Shown here: positions 42,895 through 53,708 of the stretch, piece after piece
Layout of the letters: every line of letters starts with the position of its first letter
How positions within the stretch are numbered: position 1 is the stretch's first letter
Assembly (NCBI GenBank): GCA_002786025.1
Contig: NHNW01000009.1
Location: 6,376 to 70,375, forward strand
DNA from: Zasmidium citrigriseum
Lineage: Eukaryota; Ascomycota; Dothideomycetes; Mycosphaerellales; Mycosphaerellaceae
Length of the DNA: 64,000 nucleotides
Direction of reading: 5' to 3'
Notes under the pieces: generated by a model
Told to the model about the DNA's origin: nothing
The model's database searches: none
What the model saw: only the letters and a program-made list of their open reading frames with translations
Made by a program: the position numbers and the translations under genes

Positions 42895-45420
42895 ATGAAT
42901 CAGTCTCGCTTCGAGAACCACGAGAACGCGAATGGCTTTACCCTGCGAGGGCGAGATCAACCATGGGCCGGACGAAACACCAATAATCATATCGATCATG
43001 GCTCTGGAGTCCATTCGAGCGGCCCACAATCTATCCACACCACCGAAATACCTCTGCTTCCCATCGCTTCACACACTGCGAAAGACGGAGTTCACAATCA
43101 GCGACACGCGGACGTCTGTGCTGAAAACTTGGCTGGACATGAGCGGCCTGCATATTCCACTCGATCTTCAAGCGCCTCATTGGTATCGAAGGACCCCGCT
43201 CACATGATGGAACATACACCTGGACCAGGTTCGAGGAGGTCGGGACCAAAGACCGTGCTCCAACGCATTGGCTGGACCGCTTTTGGGACTCTTCTGGTTG
43301 CTCTATTGCTCAAGCTTGCCGCGGCCTGCCTCCTCCTCTTCCTCTGGTATTGCGGCCCAGAAAACTCCATTTGGCAAGTCATTATGGCACGGCAATGGCT
43401 CACCAGAGTGGTTTCCATCACGGCGCTTGTTGTGCGGACCGGCACCGAATTTGAAGCCGGTATAGCTGTCGCCATGCTCGCGTCTCTTCTTCTTGAGGCT
43501 GGACTAGTGAAACTGAAAGATGCCCCGCTGGTGTCAACGACACGAGTGGCAAAGTCGTCACCTGGCAAGCTGCTCTATCCATACTTCGATACTGCCGGAT
43601 CGCGCAGCTATGTGGCCCCCGCCGCCATCTTGCTTTTGTGTGCCACGACGTACTCTCTGCAATTCAGCTCGACCGTCCTCCTGTCCGACATCAAACTGGG
43701 CCAGCTGCCTTCGCTTCCTTCTCAAAATTCAACCGCCTGCGACTTTGCGTACACTTTTGATCCCGCCTCGAGCCTTGATGCATCAAACGATCCTAATGCC
43801 AATTACAATTGGAGCTTTCCTTTCGAGCAACGAGGCTCGACGTGGCTACGAGCCCCGCCAGCATTCCCAGCGTTTGCTGAGTATAGGGATCCAATGACAG
43901 CGTCCGAGCACGTTGACGACACAGGTACTCTGCTTCGAGCCTTCTTACCGTTTCCGGATGCGCAGTCAAGAGAGCAGGTCCGTAATTACACGGGGAAGAC
44001 TGTAGTTCTGGACTCCCGCGTCTCGTGTCAGCCTCCCCGGTTGTCAGATGTGCACATTAGCACCGACGGATCCTCGGTCGGGTCGTCATCGCTTGGGGCA
44101 CATTTTGCTCCTTCACGGCACGTGACCGGCCTCTGGGCTCCGCCGCTCAACAAAGGTCACTTCAACTGCTCCTTCTTTCCCGTCGTTGGTGTACCGTACG
44201 TCTGTCAACCAGCCTGGAGAGATGGTGCTGGGAACGCCGTCGGAGGTCTTCTGAGCAAATTCAGTAACGTGTCCGATTCAATGACCATTCCACCTATACT
44301 CGAGGCTGCCCTGTCCGATGGTAGCAGCGTCTCACCAATCCCCTGCGGCTCAGCATTTCTCATCTTCACAATGACGAGCATTTTTGAAGACTGGTGGGAC
44401 ACTCTTAACTTTACTCTAGACAGTGCGACCACTTACAGTGAGAATGGGCCTTGGCTGAACATTAATGCGATCAATAAAGGCAGACGAAGCGTTGCAAGCG
44501 TATTTAGCGTCACGTTATGTTACGCTGCGTGGGATACTGCCCGGTTAAACGTGAATGTTCACAGCGACACATCACGAGCCGAGCCCATCATCCATTGGAC
44601 CCCTCAGGAAGGCCTATACACAAGCCCTGACGTCCATGCTCAGCTAGGACTTTCTGGAGCAAACGTTTCTACTTACCAGTCTCGTGGCGTTATGGAATTG
44701 CGTGAACGACCCTCTTGGCTCCCTGAGGCTGACGACTATCCTGGCATCCCACCAATTTCTTTGACTTTATCCTCTGCCCCTGAGGCCGAGAGATACTCCC
44801 TCAGCCGGGGAATGGAAGCATCCCCCGACTGGACATTCCTCATTCTGGACGACGAATCAGACAAACCCACATACTTGTTAGGCTATACGATGCAAATGCT
44901 CTACGACTTTGCCAGACACTACCCAATTCCAATACTGGGAACCGATAGAACAATGGGCGCGCTCTTCCGTCAATTTCTCCGTCGTACACAATCGCCTGCT
45001 CAGGCTCTTTCGGCTATGATCACTATTATGTCAAGCATGACGTACTATGACCAGATGCCGCGATACCAGTACATGACGAACTCGACACAGGTCTACTTCA
45101 TCACCGTCCTCTTTCTGCAGTCGCACATTGGTCTTTGGGCGGTGCTCATTGTTATGGCGGCACACACCATTCTGGTCACAGCTGTCGTAATCGCCTTCGC
45201 AGTACAGTCAAAATTCACATTGATCGGGAACTACTGGCAGGCCGTCACGCAGCTGTACTCTGAGGAGAGCGCGAGGTTATTTGAAGAGACGACCATGAGG
45301 ACGGACAAAGAAGTCAAGAAGGCGTTGGAGCTGGCTGGTGGAGGGGATGTCGTTGTTGGCGTAGGGCTAGATGAAGGAGGAAAAGAAGAGAGGGTCGCGC
45401 TTTTGAGGAAGGATGTTTGA
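42895..45420 (+). CDS. Large fungal membrane protein of unknown function, 841 aa
   Basis: One exon from the ATG at 42895 (an in-frame non-ATG extension reaches 42778). The topology is a polar Ser/His-rich N-terminal tail of about 120 residues, then hydrophobic helices near residues 130-155 and 175-210 and at about 270-285. A long Ser/Thr/Asn-glycosylation-rich lumenal or extracellular segment with cysteines (about 290-740) follows, then a last strong helix around SHIGLWAVLIVMAAHTILV and a short charged cytosolic end. This layout recurs in uncharacterised ascomycete membrane proteins. Function unknown. Confidence 0.8.
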   Translation: MNQSRFENHENANGFTLRGRDQPWAGRNTNNHIDHGSGVHSSGPQSIHTTEIPLLPIASHTAKDGVHNQRHADVCAENLAGHERPAYSTRSSSASLVSKDPAHMMEHTPGPGSRRSGPKTVLQRIGWTAFGTLLVALLLKLAAACLLLFLWYCGPENSIWQVIMARQWLTRVVSITALVVRTGTEFEAGIAVAMLASLLLEAGLVKLKDAPLVSTTRVAKSSPGKLLYPYFDTAGSRSYVAPAAILLLCATTYSLQFSSTVLLSDIKLGQLPSLPSQNSTACDFAYTFDPASSLDASNDPNANYNWSFPFEQRGSTWLRAPPAFPAFAEYRDPMTASEHVDDTGTLLRAFLPFPDAQSREQVRNYTGKTVVLDSRVSCQPPRLSDVHISTDGSSVGSSSLGAHFAPSRHVTGLWAPPLNKGHFNCSFFPVVGVPYVCQPAWRDGAGNAVGGLLSKFSNVSDSMTIPPILEAALSDGSSVSPIPCGSAFLIFTMTSIFEDWWDTLNFTLDSATTYSENGPWLNINAINKGRRSVASVFSVTLCYAAWDTARLNVNVHSDTSRAEPIIHWTPQEGLYTSPDVHAQLGLSGANVSTYQSRGVMELRERPSWLPEADDYPGIPPISLTLSSAPEAERYSLSRGMEASPDWTFLILDDESDKPTYLLGYTMQMLYDFARHYPIPILGTDRTMGALFRQFLRRTQSPAQALSAMITIMSSMTYYDQMPRYQYMTNSTQVYFITVLFLQSHIGLWAVLIVMAAHTILVTAVVIAFAVQSKFTLIGNYWQAVTQLYSEESARLFEETTMRTDKEVKKALELAGGGDVVVGVGLDEGGKEERVALLRKDV

Positions 45421-45516
45421 CGTACGTATTGACAATCAAGCTGTCGTTCTCGTTTTCGCATCATCAGAACGGAGCCTGATCTGGACCATCTTGTCGCCTG
45501 AACATGATGTGCCAAG

Positions 45517-46827
45517 ATGAATGCGGCGCAGGAAATATTGCCAAGCCAATGCGAGGCCGCCTGCATGAAGGTGGAGCTGAAGACCCTCAGCCACCTCTCC
45601 ACAACTTCATCTTCAACTTCGACTTCGACATTGCCGAACGTCAGCCAAATACCATTCAACATGTGGTATGAAATCTGGTACATCGCCAGTGCCTTACCCA
45701 CAGGCTTCAGCAATTTAGTACACAAGATCCTGCCGAAGCGAAAGACTCTTCCCGACACGCCAACGCAGGACCCACCGCCCAAACCCCTGGCTGAAGACAG
45801 GATCTATGCTCTGACGCCTTCACCATCTCGAGAGTCCCGTATCCCAGACCCTCAGCTCTCGTCTAAATTCTTCACAGCCCTGAGCGCAGAACTCCGAATC
45901 GCAATCCTGACGGAAGCGTTCGGCGGGCGGACGATGCACATCCACTATCACGACACAAGACCTCTCAATCCGCACTCACAACCTCAACCAAAGCGGAGCC
46001 GCTGGAAGAAAAAGCGTCCCTTGAAGTACTCAGAGAAACTCCCCCGACCAGAGCTCAACGGCACCGTCTGTACCCGCACTCGATACAGCAAAGACGGCCT
46101 CCGGAGCTATGATCCAGGGTTGTATGAGGATACTTGTTTTGCGTTTTATCCCAAAGAACCGGATTGGCCGGAAGAAGAGCTCTTTCCGATTCGGGTGGGG
46201 ACGATGGGGTGGTTGTGTTCCTGTCGCAGGGCGTATCAAGAAGGCATCGAAATCCTCTACGCCAGCAACGGCTTTCATATCCAAAGCCCACGACTTGCGG
46301 CGAATTTAACGGCTTTTGTTCTGCCGCAGAGGTTGGAGAGGATTAATAAGCTGGAGCTTGCGTTGGAGTGGGGACGATATAGACGGTATAGCACAAGAGA
46401 GGAGGGGCCGTTTGATGCGCAGCTTGCACAGATCTGCCAGAACCTCTCGGCTCTCTTTCCCCGGCTTACGACTCTGGAGCTCGCGCTGCAAGACAACCTC
46501 TACGCCTTCTGCGCGAGACCCTACGATGATACCACCACGAAGCAGGATCTGTTCGTCCCATGGATGGAGAAGACTGTACTTGATCCCCTTGATACGATGG
46601 TCAAGGAGATGCGAAACCTACAATCGTGTAAGGTGTATCTCACAGGGTCCGTGAGGTGGAGTTTGAGGCACGTGCCTGGTCTGGAGGCCATGAGGGAAGA
46701 GCACAGTCCGGGGATGGTGTGGCGGGCAAGGGATGTTTGGAGGACAGTGGAGGGCGAGAAGGGGTATTGGGTCTGTGAAGGGAGGGATGATAGCCCGAAG
46801 ATGGTTTGTGGGTTGGCGTTCTCCTAG
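45517..46827 (+). CDS. DUF7730-type fungal protein, 436 aa
   Basis: One exon. The conserved core starts at FFTALSAELRIAILTEAFGGRTMHIHY (about residue 117) and continues through a segment with GWLCSCRRAYQEGIEILYASN, the pattern of F-box-like DUF7730 proteins abundant in Pezizomycotina. The C-terminal part (LERINKLELALEWG onward) resembles the usual helical tail. The N-terminus is Ser/Thr/Pro-rich with one hydrophobic stretch (MWYEIWYIASALP). No known biochemical role. Confidence 0.75.
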   Translation: MNAAQEILPSQCEAACMKVELKTLSHLSTTSSSTSTSTLPNVSQIPFNMWYEIWYIASALPTGFSNLVHKILPKRKTLPDTPTQDPPPKPLAEDRIYALTPSPSRESRIPDPQLSSKFFTALSAELRIAILTEAFGGRTMHIHYHDTRPLNPHSQPQPKRSRWKKKRPLKYSEKLPRPELNGTVCTRTRYSKDGLRSYDPGLYEDTCFAFYPKEPDWPEEELFPIRVGTMGWLCSCRRAYQEGIEILYASNGFHIQSPRLAANLTAFVLPQRLERINKLELALEWGRYRRYSTREEGPFDAQLAQICQNLSALFPRLTTLELALQDNLYAFCARPYDDTTTKQDLFVPWMEKTVLDPLDTMVKEMRNLQSCKVYLTGSVRWSLRHVPGLEAMREEHSPGMVWRARDVWRTVEGEKGYWVCEGRDDSPKMVCGLAFS

Positions 46828-47019
46828 CAAGCAATTGCGCTGCTGATGAATAGTTGAGGCAGCGGTCTTTGCGGGTAATGTGTTTTGTAAGGAGGATCTG
46901 AAGGAAGTAAGTCATATCGAACGCCTAAGAGCTATAAGCGTCCCACCAATTCCCACTCCTCGTACTTCATCACTCCAACGAGATGCCCGTTGAAGTCTCG
47001 ATGCATGAGAAGTACGGGC

Positions 47020-47391
47020 TCACTGCATTCTCATTAGCTTCTCACAGCCCCAAAGCGAAACCTGCTGAGAAATGACACTTACCAAGCAAGTAGCATGCGC
47101 CTCCTGTCCAATATGGAAGAAGCAGGAATTGCCTTCCTTGGTACACTACGACTTCCATATTAGCATCTGCTCATGAATTAAAACACCTCCAACGCGTACC
47201 GCATAATCAGTGTAGCACTGCACAGTCGTCTCAACTCCGTCGTCGTCGGCAGCGGTGCAGGTTCCTGGTGGGTAGTCGTAATCTGGCGTTGTCGTGCAGA
47301 CGCCAATGGAATGGTCGACACGCTTGAAGCTGGCGGCGGAGACTGTACCGACGGCGGCCAGAAGCGGGAGGATGGAGAGGACGAAGTGCAT
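47020..47391 (-). CDS. Small secreted cysteine-containing protein (effector-like)
   Basis: Three exons, 47391-47200, 47145-47083 and a last exon containing only the stop (47022-47020), all in phase 0 with GT-AG introns (GTACGC/GTCGTAG and GTAAGT/AATGCAG). The product is 85 aa. Residues 1 to about 19 are a signal peptide ending in VSAA, followed by a possible Lys-Arg cut (FKRVD). The mature part has six cysteines: GVC, GTC, VQC, DYAC, NSC, ATC. Without splicing the frame ends at 47146 and loses three cysteines. Even cysteine count and size fit fungal secreted effectors or small wall proteins; no family recognised. Confidence 0.65.
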
Positions 47392-48035
47392 TTTGGCGAT
47401 GCTGTTGTGGTGTTTGGGTAAGGTCGTGTGCTTATGATGGTGTAAAGTATTGAGATGGAGACTGGAAGCTCATGTGGCAGCGATTCGAGATATAAGCATC
47501 AACGATGATAGATCCAAGGGCAAGTTCAATCCTTTAGCTGATGCAGCCGCAGACGACAGTGACACAACCGCTTCTTAGATGGACACGATGCTGCCTCGCA
47601 ATGCTACTTCGCACATTGCCGGCCACTTAGTCCCAATCATTGGATGTGAGACCGTGCACAAACTGTGCCCAGAGACTGATCAAGGGCAGCTTTGCGAAAT
47701 CTATTGTTGTGCAGAGCGACACAGCCACGAAGGAATACGAAGTCACCGAGATTTCGACTTCGCAGCCTTGCGTTTTCAGCCTCACCTCACCGATTTTATC
47801 CGTCTTTGTTCGATCGTTGCACAGAAGTATTGGAATACAGATGACAGAGCAAAGTATTCGTCAGCATCGTCATCGGTGAAGGGCAGTCGTATCGTAAAGT
47901 AACATCAGGATCATCGTGCGTCTCAATATCATGTATCATCGCCATTATTCTGACCTTCTCCTTGTCCAAAACCAGCCTCTCCAAGTCAAATACTCCAGAA
48001 CTCCACATTCAAGTCCCTGAGACCCTCCCTACATC
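47392..48035. other. Intergenic, nothing recognised
   Basis: About 640 bases; upstream region of the small secreted protein and 3' side of the next secreted protein gene. Short frames only. Confidence 0.4.
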
Positions 48036-48665
48036 CTAAGGCGGGATATTAGACTCGCAAGGGAACGACGGTCCCTCGCTGGCGATGCGATTGGTCCAAC
48101 CCGTACCGTCAGGAAACGTATTATCCAAGATCTCCAGCCCATCACACTGCTCCAAAATGTCTCCATCCCTAACCGTCTGCACCCTGAGTGCCGAAAGCGC
48201 ACAATTGCAGTCTCCGCTCCAGACGCTCGCCTGTGTGCAGCGCTCCTCGCAGCGGCGCTGGTTGGTGATGTGGAAGTTTTGGATTGTGATGGATTTGTAG
48301 TTGTTCTGTTGAAAGAGTTGAGTTAGAGCGAGGACTTGGGCATGAGCAGACAATGCAGTGTTCGAAGGCGTTGCTGGCACGAGACTTACCCAAACGCAGC
48401 CTGACCGTGTGATGTAGTTGTCTGCTCGTTGGCGTGAGCTTTCGCACGCCACGCGGCAGGATTCTTGCAGCAAGCCAATGGATGGCGCAAAGAGCTGATC
48501 GAGGGTGCCGGAGAGGGTTAGGTGGGCGCAAAGATCGTCGTCCTGTTGACGAGGGAAAATGTCGCGGACTGCGGCGGCGGGCTGAGCTGGTGTCGCCGGA
48601 GTGGGTTCGGCGTGGATGAGACGCACGGTGGCGAACATGAGTATGATCGTTGAAATGACACTCAT
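48036..48665 (-). CDS. Secreted cysteine-rich hypothetical protein
   Basis: A signal peptide spans residues 1 to about 19 (MSVISTIILMFATVRLIHA), then a Pro/Ala-rich segment and a likely Kex2-type FPRQ site. The mature part has about ten cysteines. An 84-nt intron (48389-48306, GTAAGT to CAACAG) divides exactly between TGC-GTT-TGG and AAC-AAC. Spliced, the product is 181 aa and joins GCVW to NNYKSITIQ. Unspliced, the intron is in frame and free of stops, giving 209 aa. No family recognised; secretion is the only firm inference. Confidence 0.65.
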   Translation of the reverse strand: MSVISTIILMFATVRLIHAEPTPATPAQPAAAVRDIFPRQQDDDLCAHLTLSGTLDQLFAPSIGLLQESCRVACESSRQRADNYITRSGCVWVSLVPATPSNTALSAHAQVLALTQLFQQNNYKSITIQNFHITNQRRCEERCTQASVWSGDCNCALSALRVQTVRDGDILEQCDGLEILDNTFPDGTGWTNRIASEGPSFPCESNIPP

Positions 48666-49298
48666 TGTGAAGACAATGACGAGAAGAGAGGTTGGATTAT
48701 GTCAAGGTGGCGATGAGGAATTGAATGAGAGTCGTTCTCGTAGTTGATATGTTTGCTGGTTTCCTTCCAACGGACTCGGTCACATCCTCTCACTTTTATA
48801 TCTCGGCTCGACTGGTCTCCCTGTTGCTCAGAAATTGTGGAAGGACCATGTCCACCTCTACCATAGCAGGAGGATCCATTGCGGTCTGAGACATACTGCT
48901 CTCAGCAGCAGAACGCAATTCACAGAGACCAGAGCCGGACACAGCACCATTGCCTCCATTCCTCAGGGAGAAGACGGGGCGAGAAACATCAGATGCGTGT
49001 GTAATGCGGTATTTAGGCTTTCTCTTCCGTACATCGAACGCTTTGGTATAGAAGGAATCCCTGTCTTATCGTCAGGGCCACCGACGAATCGGGGTTTTAG
49101 TCACCTGGCCACTTGCATACATTGGTGCAAAACGCTCGACTGATCAATGGACATTGTCTCAATTTGCTTCGCTTAGAGCAACAGGTCCCCTTGACGGTTT
49201 GACGATAGCACAGGCTCCCATGGTCCCACGTTCTTCAAGTACAAGTTCAGTGCCTAGCATCTTGTCCTACAGTGGCCGATGCTAGTATGTGAGGCTTG
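48666..49298. other. Intergenic, 0.6 kb
   Basis: Promoter side of the secreted protein gene and 3' side of the Zn2Cys6 gene. No recognised feature. Confidence 0.4.
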
Positions 49299-50786
49299 TC
49301 AAGGGCAAACGACACTTGAACATGAGTGTTGCCCAGATAGTGGACTCTGGCGACGCTTCCGAACAATCAGTTTCGCCGACCCAAGAAACTCCCAGGCGCA
49401 GCCGAAGTATCTATGACCGAGTATTCCGTCGATCTGTGCAGATTGAAGCGTCCTCAAGCGCTCAGCCTCGTCGGCAACCTCTCGGGAGTCCCAGAAGCCC
49501 TCACACCATCTGCGGGAGCGTAGCGCTTGGATTGCTCGGTTCGAGAGACATGGATCGTTGCAGTGCACGGCAGCGAAGAATAAGCCCGGGATGACGGCAT
49601 GATCCACGAAGAATGTGTTCCGGTCCTGCTGGTGCAGATTCATGAATGCTTTGCATAAGCTGATGTGTTCTGCAAATTCTTCGTTGGTGGGTAATTGGTT
49701 CAATGATACGACTGTTCGCATTACCGAGAGGGCTGTTTGGCAGAGAATTCGAGGTAGCAGGATCTTGCGAGGGTCTTCGAGCGAAAACAACGCAATCGTC
49801 TGGTCGAAAGCGTCCTGCCAATGCTGCAGAAGTCTTGCTCCGCGGCCCAGAATGATTTCGATGTCTTCGAGCCGCCCGTCTGAAGCCGAGTCGTGGACGC
49901 TTGTGAACGTGTCCTTAATGATGGTTTGTAGAGCAAGTTGTGCGTCATCAATGTCTAGGAAACCACCACAAGGCCTCAAGGAACGGTGCATATTGGAAGC
50001 CTCGAAGGTGAAAGGACGTAAAGCCAGCCCAATAGCCGAATTCTGTATCTTGTCCTGGGGCTCAAACTGTAACAGACGGCGACCAAGCATCGGATGGATC
50101 CAGCGATTCAACAAGTCCTCCTCAGACGTCGTTCGTGCTCGGCATGAAGCCAGAAGGCGCAGTGCGGTGCAGACTTGCGCTTTGGCAGGACAGAGCTCGA
50201 CATTTTGACGAAGCTCCAAAGCGACGTACAAAACAGTTGCGATCAAGGGCACTAGGATGGAGTCCCTCCCAGTTCGCATACTTTGCTTCAGGTCGACCAG
50301 CGACTTCTGATACTGGTCGAGGGCGAGAACATGAAGTCCTGTTCGACATGAGGCGTCAGGCGCTCGATTGTGCTCTTCAACGGCACCCAAAGCAGCTATT
50401 GCGTGCAATAAAGCAGAACTCGTATGGGATATCTGCTTGAGAACGCATGTCCAGAAAGCCTTTTCAAACATTAGCAGTGCTTATATTGGCCATATTAGAC
50501 GATAGAGACTTGCATATTCATTGTGTCCGGCAATCCGTGGCGCAACAACTTCGAAGAAGTATTCGTAGCTTCGCTTCTCAGTCGCATCGCTCAACGATAG
50601 AAACCGTAATGCTCGAACGACATTGGCGTAGCCATCGCAAGGTTTTCCGTCTGTTCGACAACGACGGCACAGTGGCCGCTCACCATCACATTTCAGGTGC
50701 CTTTGCCTGCATATCAAGCAACCGGTGGCGGTCTTTGCAAATCGAGCCTTTCGAGGTATCCAATCGCGGCTCGTGACGCCGGACAT
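49299..50786 (-). pseudogene. Zn2Cys6 transcription factor interrupted by one in-frame TAA
   Basis: Residues 23-50 hold a fungal zinc binuclear cluster with cysteines at 23, 26, 33, 40, 43 and 50 (C-x2-C-x6-C-x6-C-x2-C-x6-C), preceded by basic residues. The frame stops at TAA 50483-50481, then continues in the same frame for another 390 codons from 50471. That part has the usual fungal-specific factor helices (FWTCVLKQISHTSSALLHAI onward). No GT-AG intron of plausible size removes the TAA while keeping phase. It is therefore either a recent nonsense allele, a sequence error, or two products. The full length of about 495 codons fits the family. It diverges from an MFS exporter gene, a common regulator/target pairing. 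Confidence 0.65.
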
Positions 50787-51169
50787 GGCTCAGAGCGACA
50801 GGACACTCCGGATCACCGCATGTACAATAGCGGCATTGCCGACAGGAACAGCATTGGTGTGCTGGTGACGTAGTCTGTGGTAAGTCAATAGTCTGTCAAG
50901 ATGATGATGGTGATGGTGATGGAGAGCAAGAGCAATAGAGAGAAGGAGCGATCTGCGTTTGTATTACCAAGCGGAGTGCCGCCAGAATGACGACCTGGCT
51001 GCGAAAAGGGCGCTAGTGCGACACCATTAAACGGCGGTTTTTGATTGGCTCCCTTTGAGAGTATTTATACAGCCTCGCTGCCTCAGAACCACTCTCATAC
51101 GCTCCATCAAACCTCGTCTGGCACTCTCCTACATTGAAACAACCTCCTCGCAGCGTACGCGCGCTCCCA
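50787..51169. promoter_or_regulatory. Divergent promoter (Zn2Cys6 factor / MFS exporter)
   Basis: 383 bases between divergent starts. It includes a short GATGGT-type microsatellite near 50900-50922. Likely shared promoter; no binding site assigned. Confidence 0.45.
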
Positions 51170-52761
51170 ATGGCCCCAAATGTCGCCAATTCGAAGGAGA
51201 CCGCCTTCTACATCACGCCCCCATCCCTCGTCCGAGAAATCGCCATGGTTGCAACGATCATATCAGCCCAAGCCCTCGTCCAAGCACTCCTAGCACAGGG
51301 AATCTTCGCTACGTCCGTAGTTCGCGAGGCGTTCGGTACCAGCGTTGTGGATGGAACATGGGGGCCTGCGGTTCGTCCAGAATCTTTTGGGCAATCAACA
51401 ATTGCTGACATTATAGCGTTCAGGCATACGGACTAACATCAGGCACATTCATGCTCCCCGCCGGACGCATAGGTGACATTTACGGCCATCGCCTCTGCCT
51501 AGTAGCCGCACTCATAATCGTCAGCGTCTCGTCACTCCTGGCTGGTCTAAGCGTTTACTCGAAATCCTTCATCTTCTACGCCGTCTGTCGCGGTCTACAA
51601 GGCGTAGGCTCCGCCGCCATCGTCCCCTGCGCGCTGGCTCTGCTCGGATCGATATACCGCGAGGGACCCAGAAAGACGTTGGTATTCTCGCTATATGCCT
51701 TTGGCTCCCCGTTCGGGTGGGTGATTGGGTGTGTGTTCTCGGCGATTTTCGCGCAGTTGACTTGGTGGCCTTGGATGTTCTGGACGACGACTCTCGTCTG
51801 TTTTGGGTTGGCTGGTGCTGCTATGCTGTGCATACCAAGCATGAGAAGTTCCGCAGGAGTGGGAGATGGCGGACCGAGGATATATCCGGTTAATACCTTC
51901 GCTGGCACAGCAGGTCTCATTCTCTTTTGCTTCGCATGGGTCAGAGCGCCGGCGACGGGCTGGCAAAGTGCCGAGTGCATCACCACACTCTGCATCGGCC
52001 TCGCACTCTGTGCTGCCTTCGTCTACCTAGAAGGCCGAGTCAAACACCCCCTCCTCCCCGTCCGAGAGCTGAACTGGGAAGGCGGCTGCAGTCTCCTCGT
52101 GACAGGTCTCGCGTGGTCCTCCTTCGGCGTAACAGTCTTCTACGTGGTCACCTTCCTGACCGAACTCCGAGGGGAATCTCTCCTCCTCACAGCAGCGCAA
52201 CAGATCCCCGTTGTACCCTTCGGCCTGGCTGCTTCTCTGCTCAATAACTTCCTGATGGGAAAAGGCTTCACCGGTGCGCAAGTCCTTACCCTGGCGACTC
52301 TCTGGTTCGTCGTCGACGCTATAATTCTGGCCACGGTACCTCTTCATCAGCTGTACTGGAAGCAGCTGTTCTGGTTCTTTGTCGTGGCACCTTTCGCTAT
52401 GGATCTCAGTTTCCCGGCTGCGACGTTGCTTCTTAGTCAGGCTGTACCGCCGGAGCGGCAGGGTATTGCTGCGTCGTTGGTGGGAACGGTTGTGTACTAT
52501 TCGCAAGCGCTGGGACTGGGTATCGCGGGGACTGTAGAGGCTTATACGGCAGAGGTCAATTCGTTTCAGGGGATTCGGTCGGCGCTGTATACGGCTGTTG
52601 GGTTGGCTGGAGCGAGTTTGATTGTTGCTGCTGGAGTGTTGGTGGGGATACTGATGCGTGGGAAGAATGCGGCAACAGAAGGTGCTCAATCATCTGCTTC
52701 GATCGAGAACCCTGACGAGAAGGCTCCTGCTTCGGAAAAATCTCCTGGAAATCAACCATAG
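51170..52761 (+). CDS. MFS transporter, DHA2-like drug/H+ antiporter
   Basis: The ATG at 51170 opens a first exon (VREIAMVATIISAQALVQALLAQG as helix 1). The second exon runs to 52761 and covers the remaining helices. Family motifs are GTFMLPAGRIGDIYGHR (motif A), YAVCRGLQGVGSAAIVPCAL (motif B) and SFPAATLLLSQAVPPERQGIAASLVGT. Expected product is about 510 aa with 13-14 helices and a polar Glu/Ser-rich tail. The junction near 51385-51413 is unsettled. Alignment logic wants WGPA joined to VQAYGL, but the visible GTTCGT...TTATAG intron leaves the frame one base off. A GC donor or a one-base error would repair it. Export of drugs or small metabolites is inferred. Confidence 0.82.
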
Positions 52762-52819
52762 CCAAGGCAATGAATGACTCTGTGATTACTTCGGAATCTA
52801 GAGAGAGTGTCAATCAATT

Positions 52820-53426
52820 TCAATCAACCCTCCTCACCCTCCCCGTCTCAACCTCATAAACCCACCCACTCACTGTCCTCCCAATCAACGCCTCGTTCCC
52901 TTTCAGCCACTCCACGTCATCTCTGACCGCCTGCTCCAGATCTCCAAAAGGCTGGAAATCAAATTCCCTACCCAGGAGCTCAGTTCCTACGATCTGATGA
53001 GCTTGTTCGTTTGTGAAAGTCAACATGCCACAGCCCGTCTTGATCTCGCCGTCAGCGCAACGAATAAGTCGTCGAGGGTGGCAAGGGCTGACGCACATGC
53101 TTGATCAACAAGATCTCGCGAGTTCCGAGCAAATGCTGTGAAATCAGAATGCTTCGGAGGGAGTCTTTGGCGTTTCCACCGGCGTTACGAATGATGTGGG
53201 CGTCGCCGAGGGGTATGCCGAAGGCGGAGGCTGGGTCGATGCGGGCGTCCATGCAGGTCACTTTTGTCAAGATGTTGTTAGAGACCTGGAGACAGATGGT
53301 CTGAGTTAGAGGAGATGTACCGACGAGATATTTCTTCGCCGGCGGGAGAGGCAGATGGCCTTTGTCGAAGGTCGAGGCGTATTCAGCGTTCTTTTCTGAG
53401 AGGTTATATTGGATTTCAGTGGCCAT
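52820..53426 (-). CDS. Beta-carbonic anhydrase (short fungal type)
   Basis: Exons 53426-53321, 53260-53097 and 53038-52820 join in phase to give 162 aa. Beta-carbonic anhydrases hydrate CO2 to bicarbonate at a Cys2His zinc site. Visible ligands are the Cys of VTCMDARIDP, with the Asp-Arg dyad, and the His and Cys of IKHTGCGM, which is created exactly by the second splice. HIIRNAGGNAKDSLRS is the conserved helix between them. At about 160 residues it belongs to the short class rather than the about 220-residue Nce103 type. No targeting peptide, so probably cytosolic. Confidence 0.92.
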
Positions 53427-53708
53427 GGTATGGACAATCGTGATCGAGAGATTGGCGGTTGGTCGAGACTGAATTCTTCAACCCAGCAGGCCTGGCTGCT
53501 TGATTGTTCTTTGCTGTTATGTCTTCGTTGTACCATGGCTTGTGCAGGTGGGGTCATCATCGCACGCCATCCAAGCTAGAGCTTCGTGCACATGCAAGAC
53601 TCTCGTAAGCTTTCATGCCCAGGCTGCTGAGATGGAAGCCCTGACAAGGATCTCATCCGCATAGATCAGCGTGTACGTCTTTGAGAGTTTGAAGCCCCGA
53701 CAAGTATT

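Noticed and set aside
53427..53708. Possible functional unit of carbonic anhydrase and homocysteine methyltransferase
   Set aside because: Same strand and close, but fungal genes are not operons and the reactions share no substrate; adjacency alone is not evidence.
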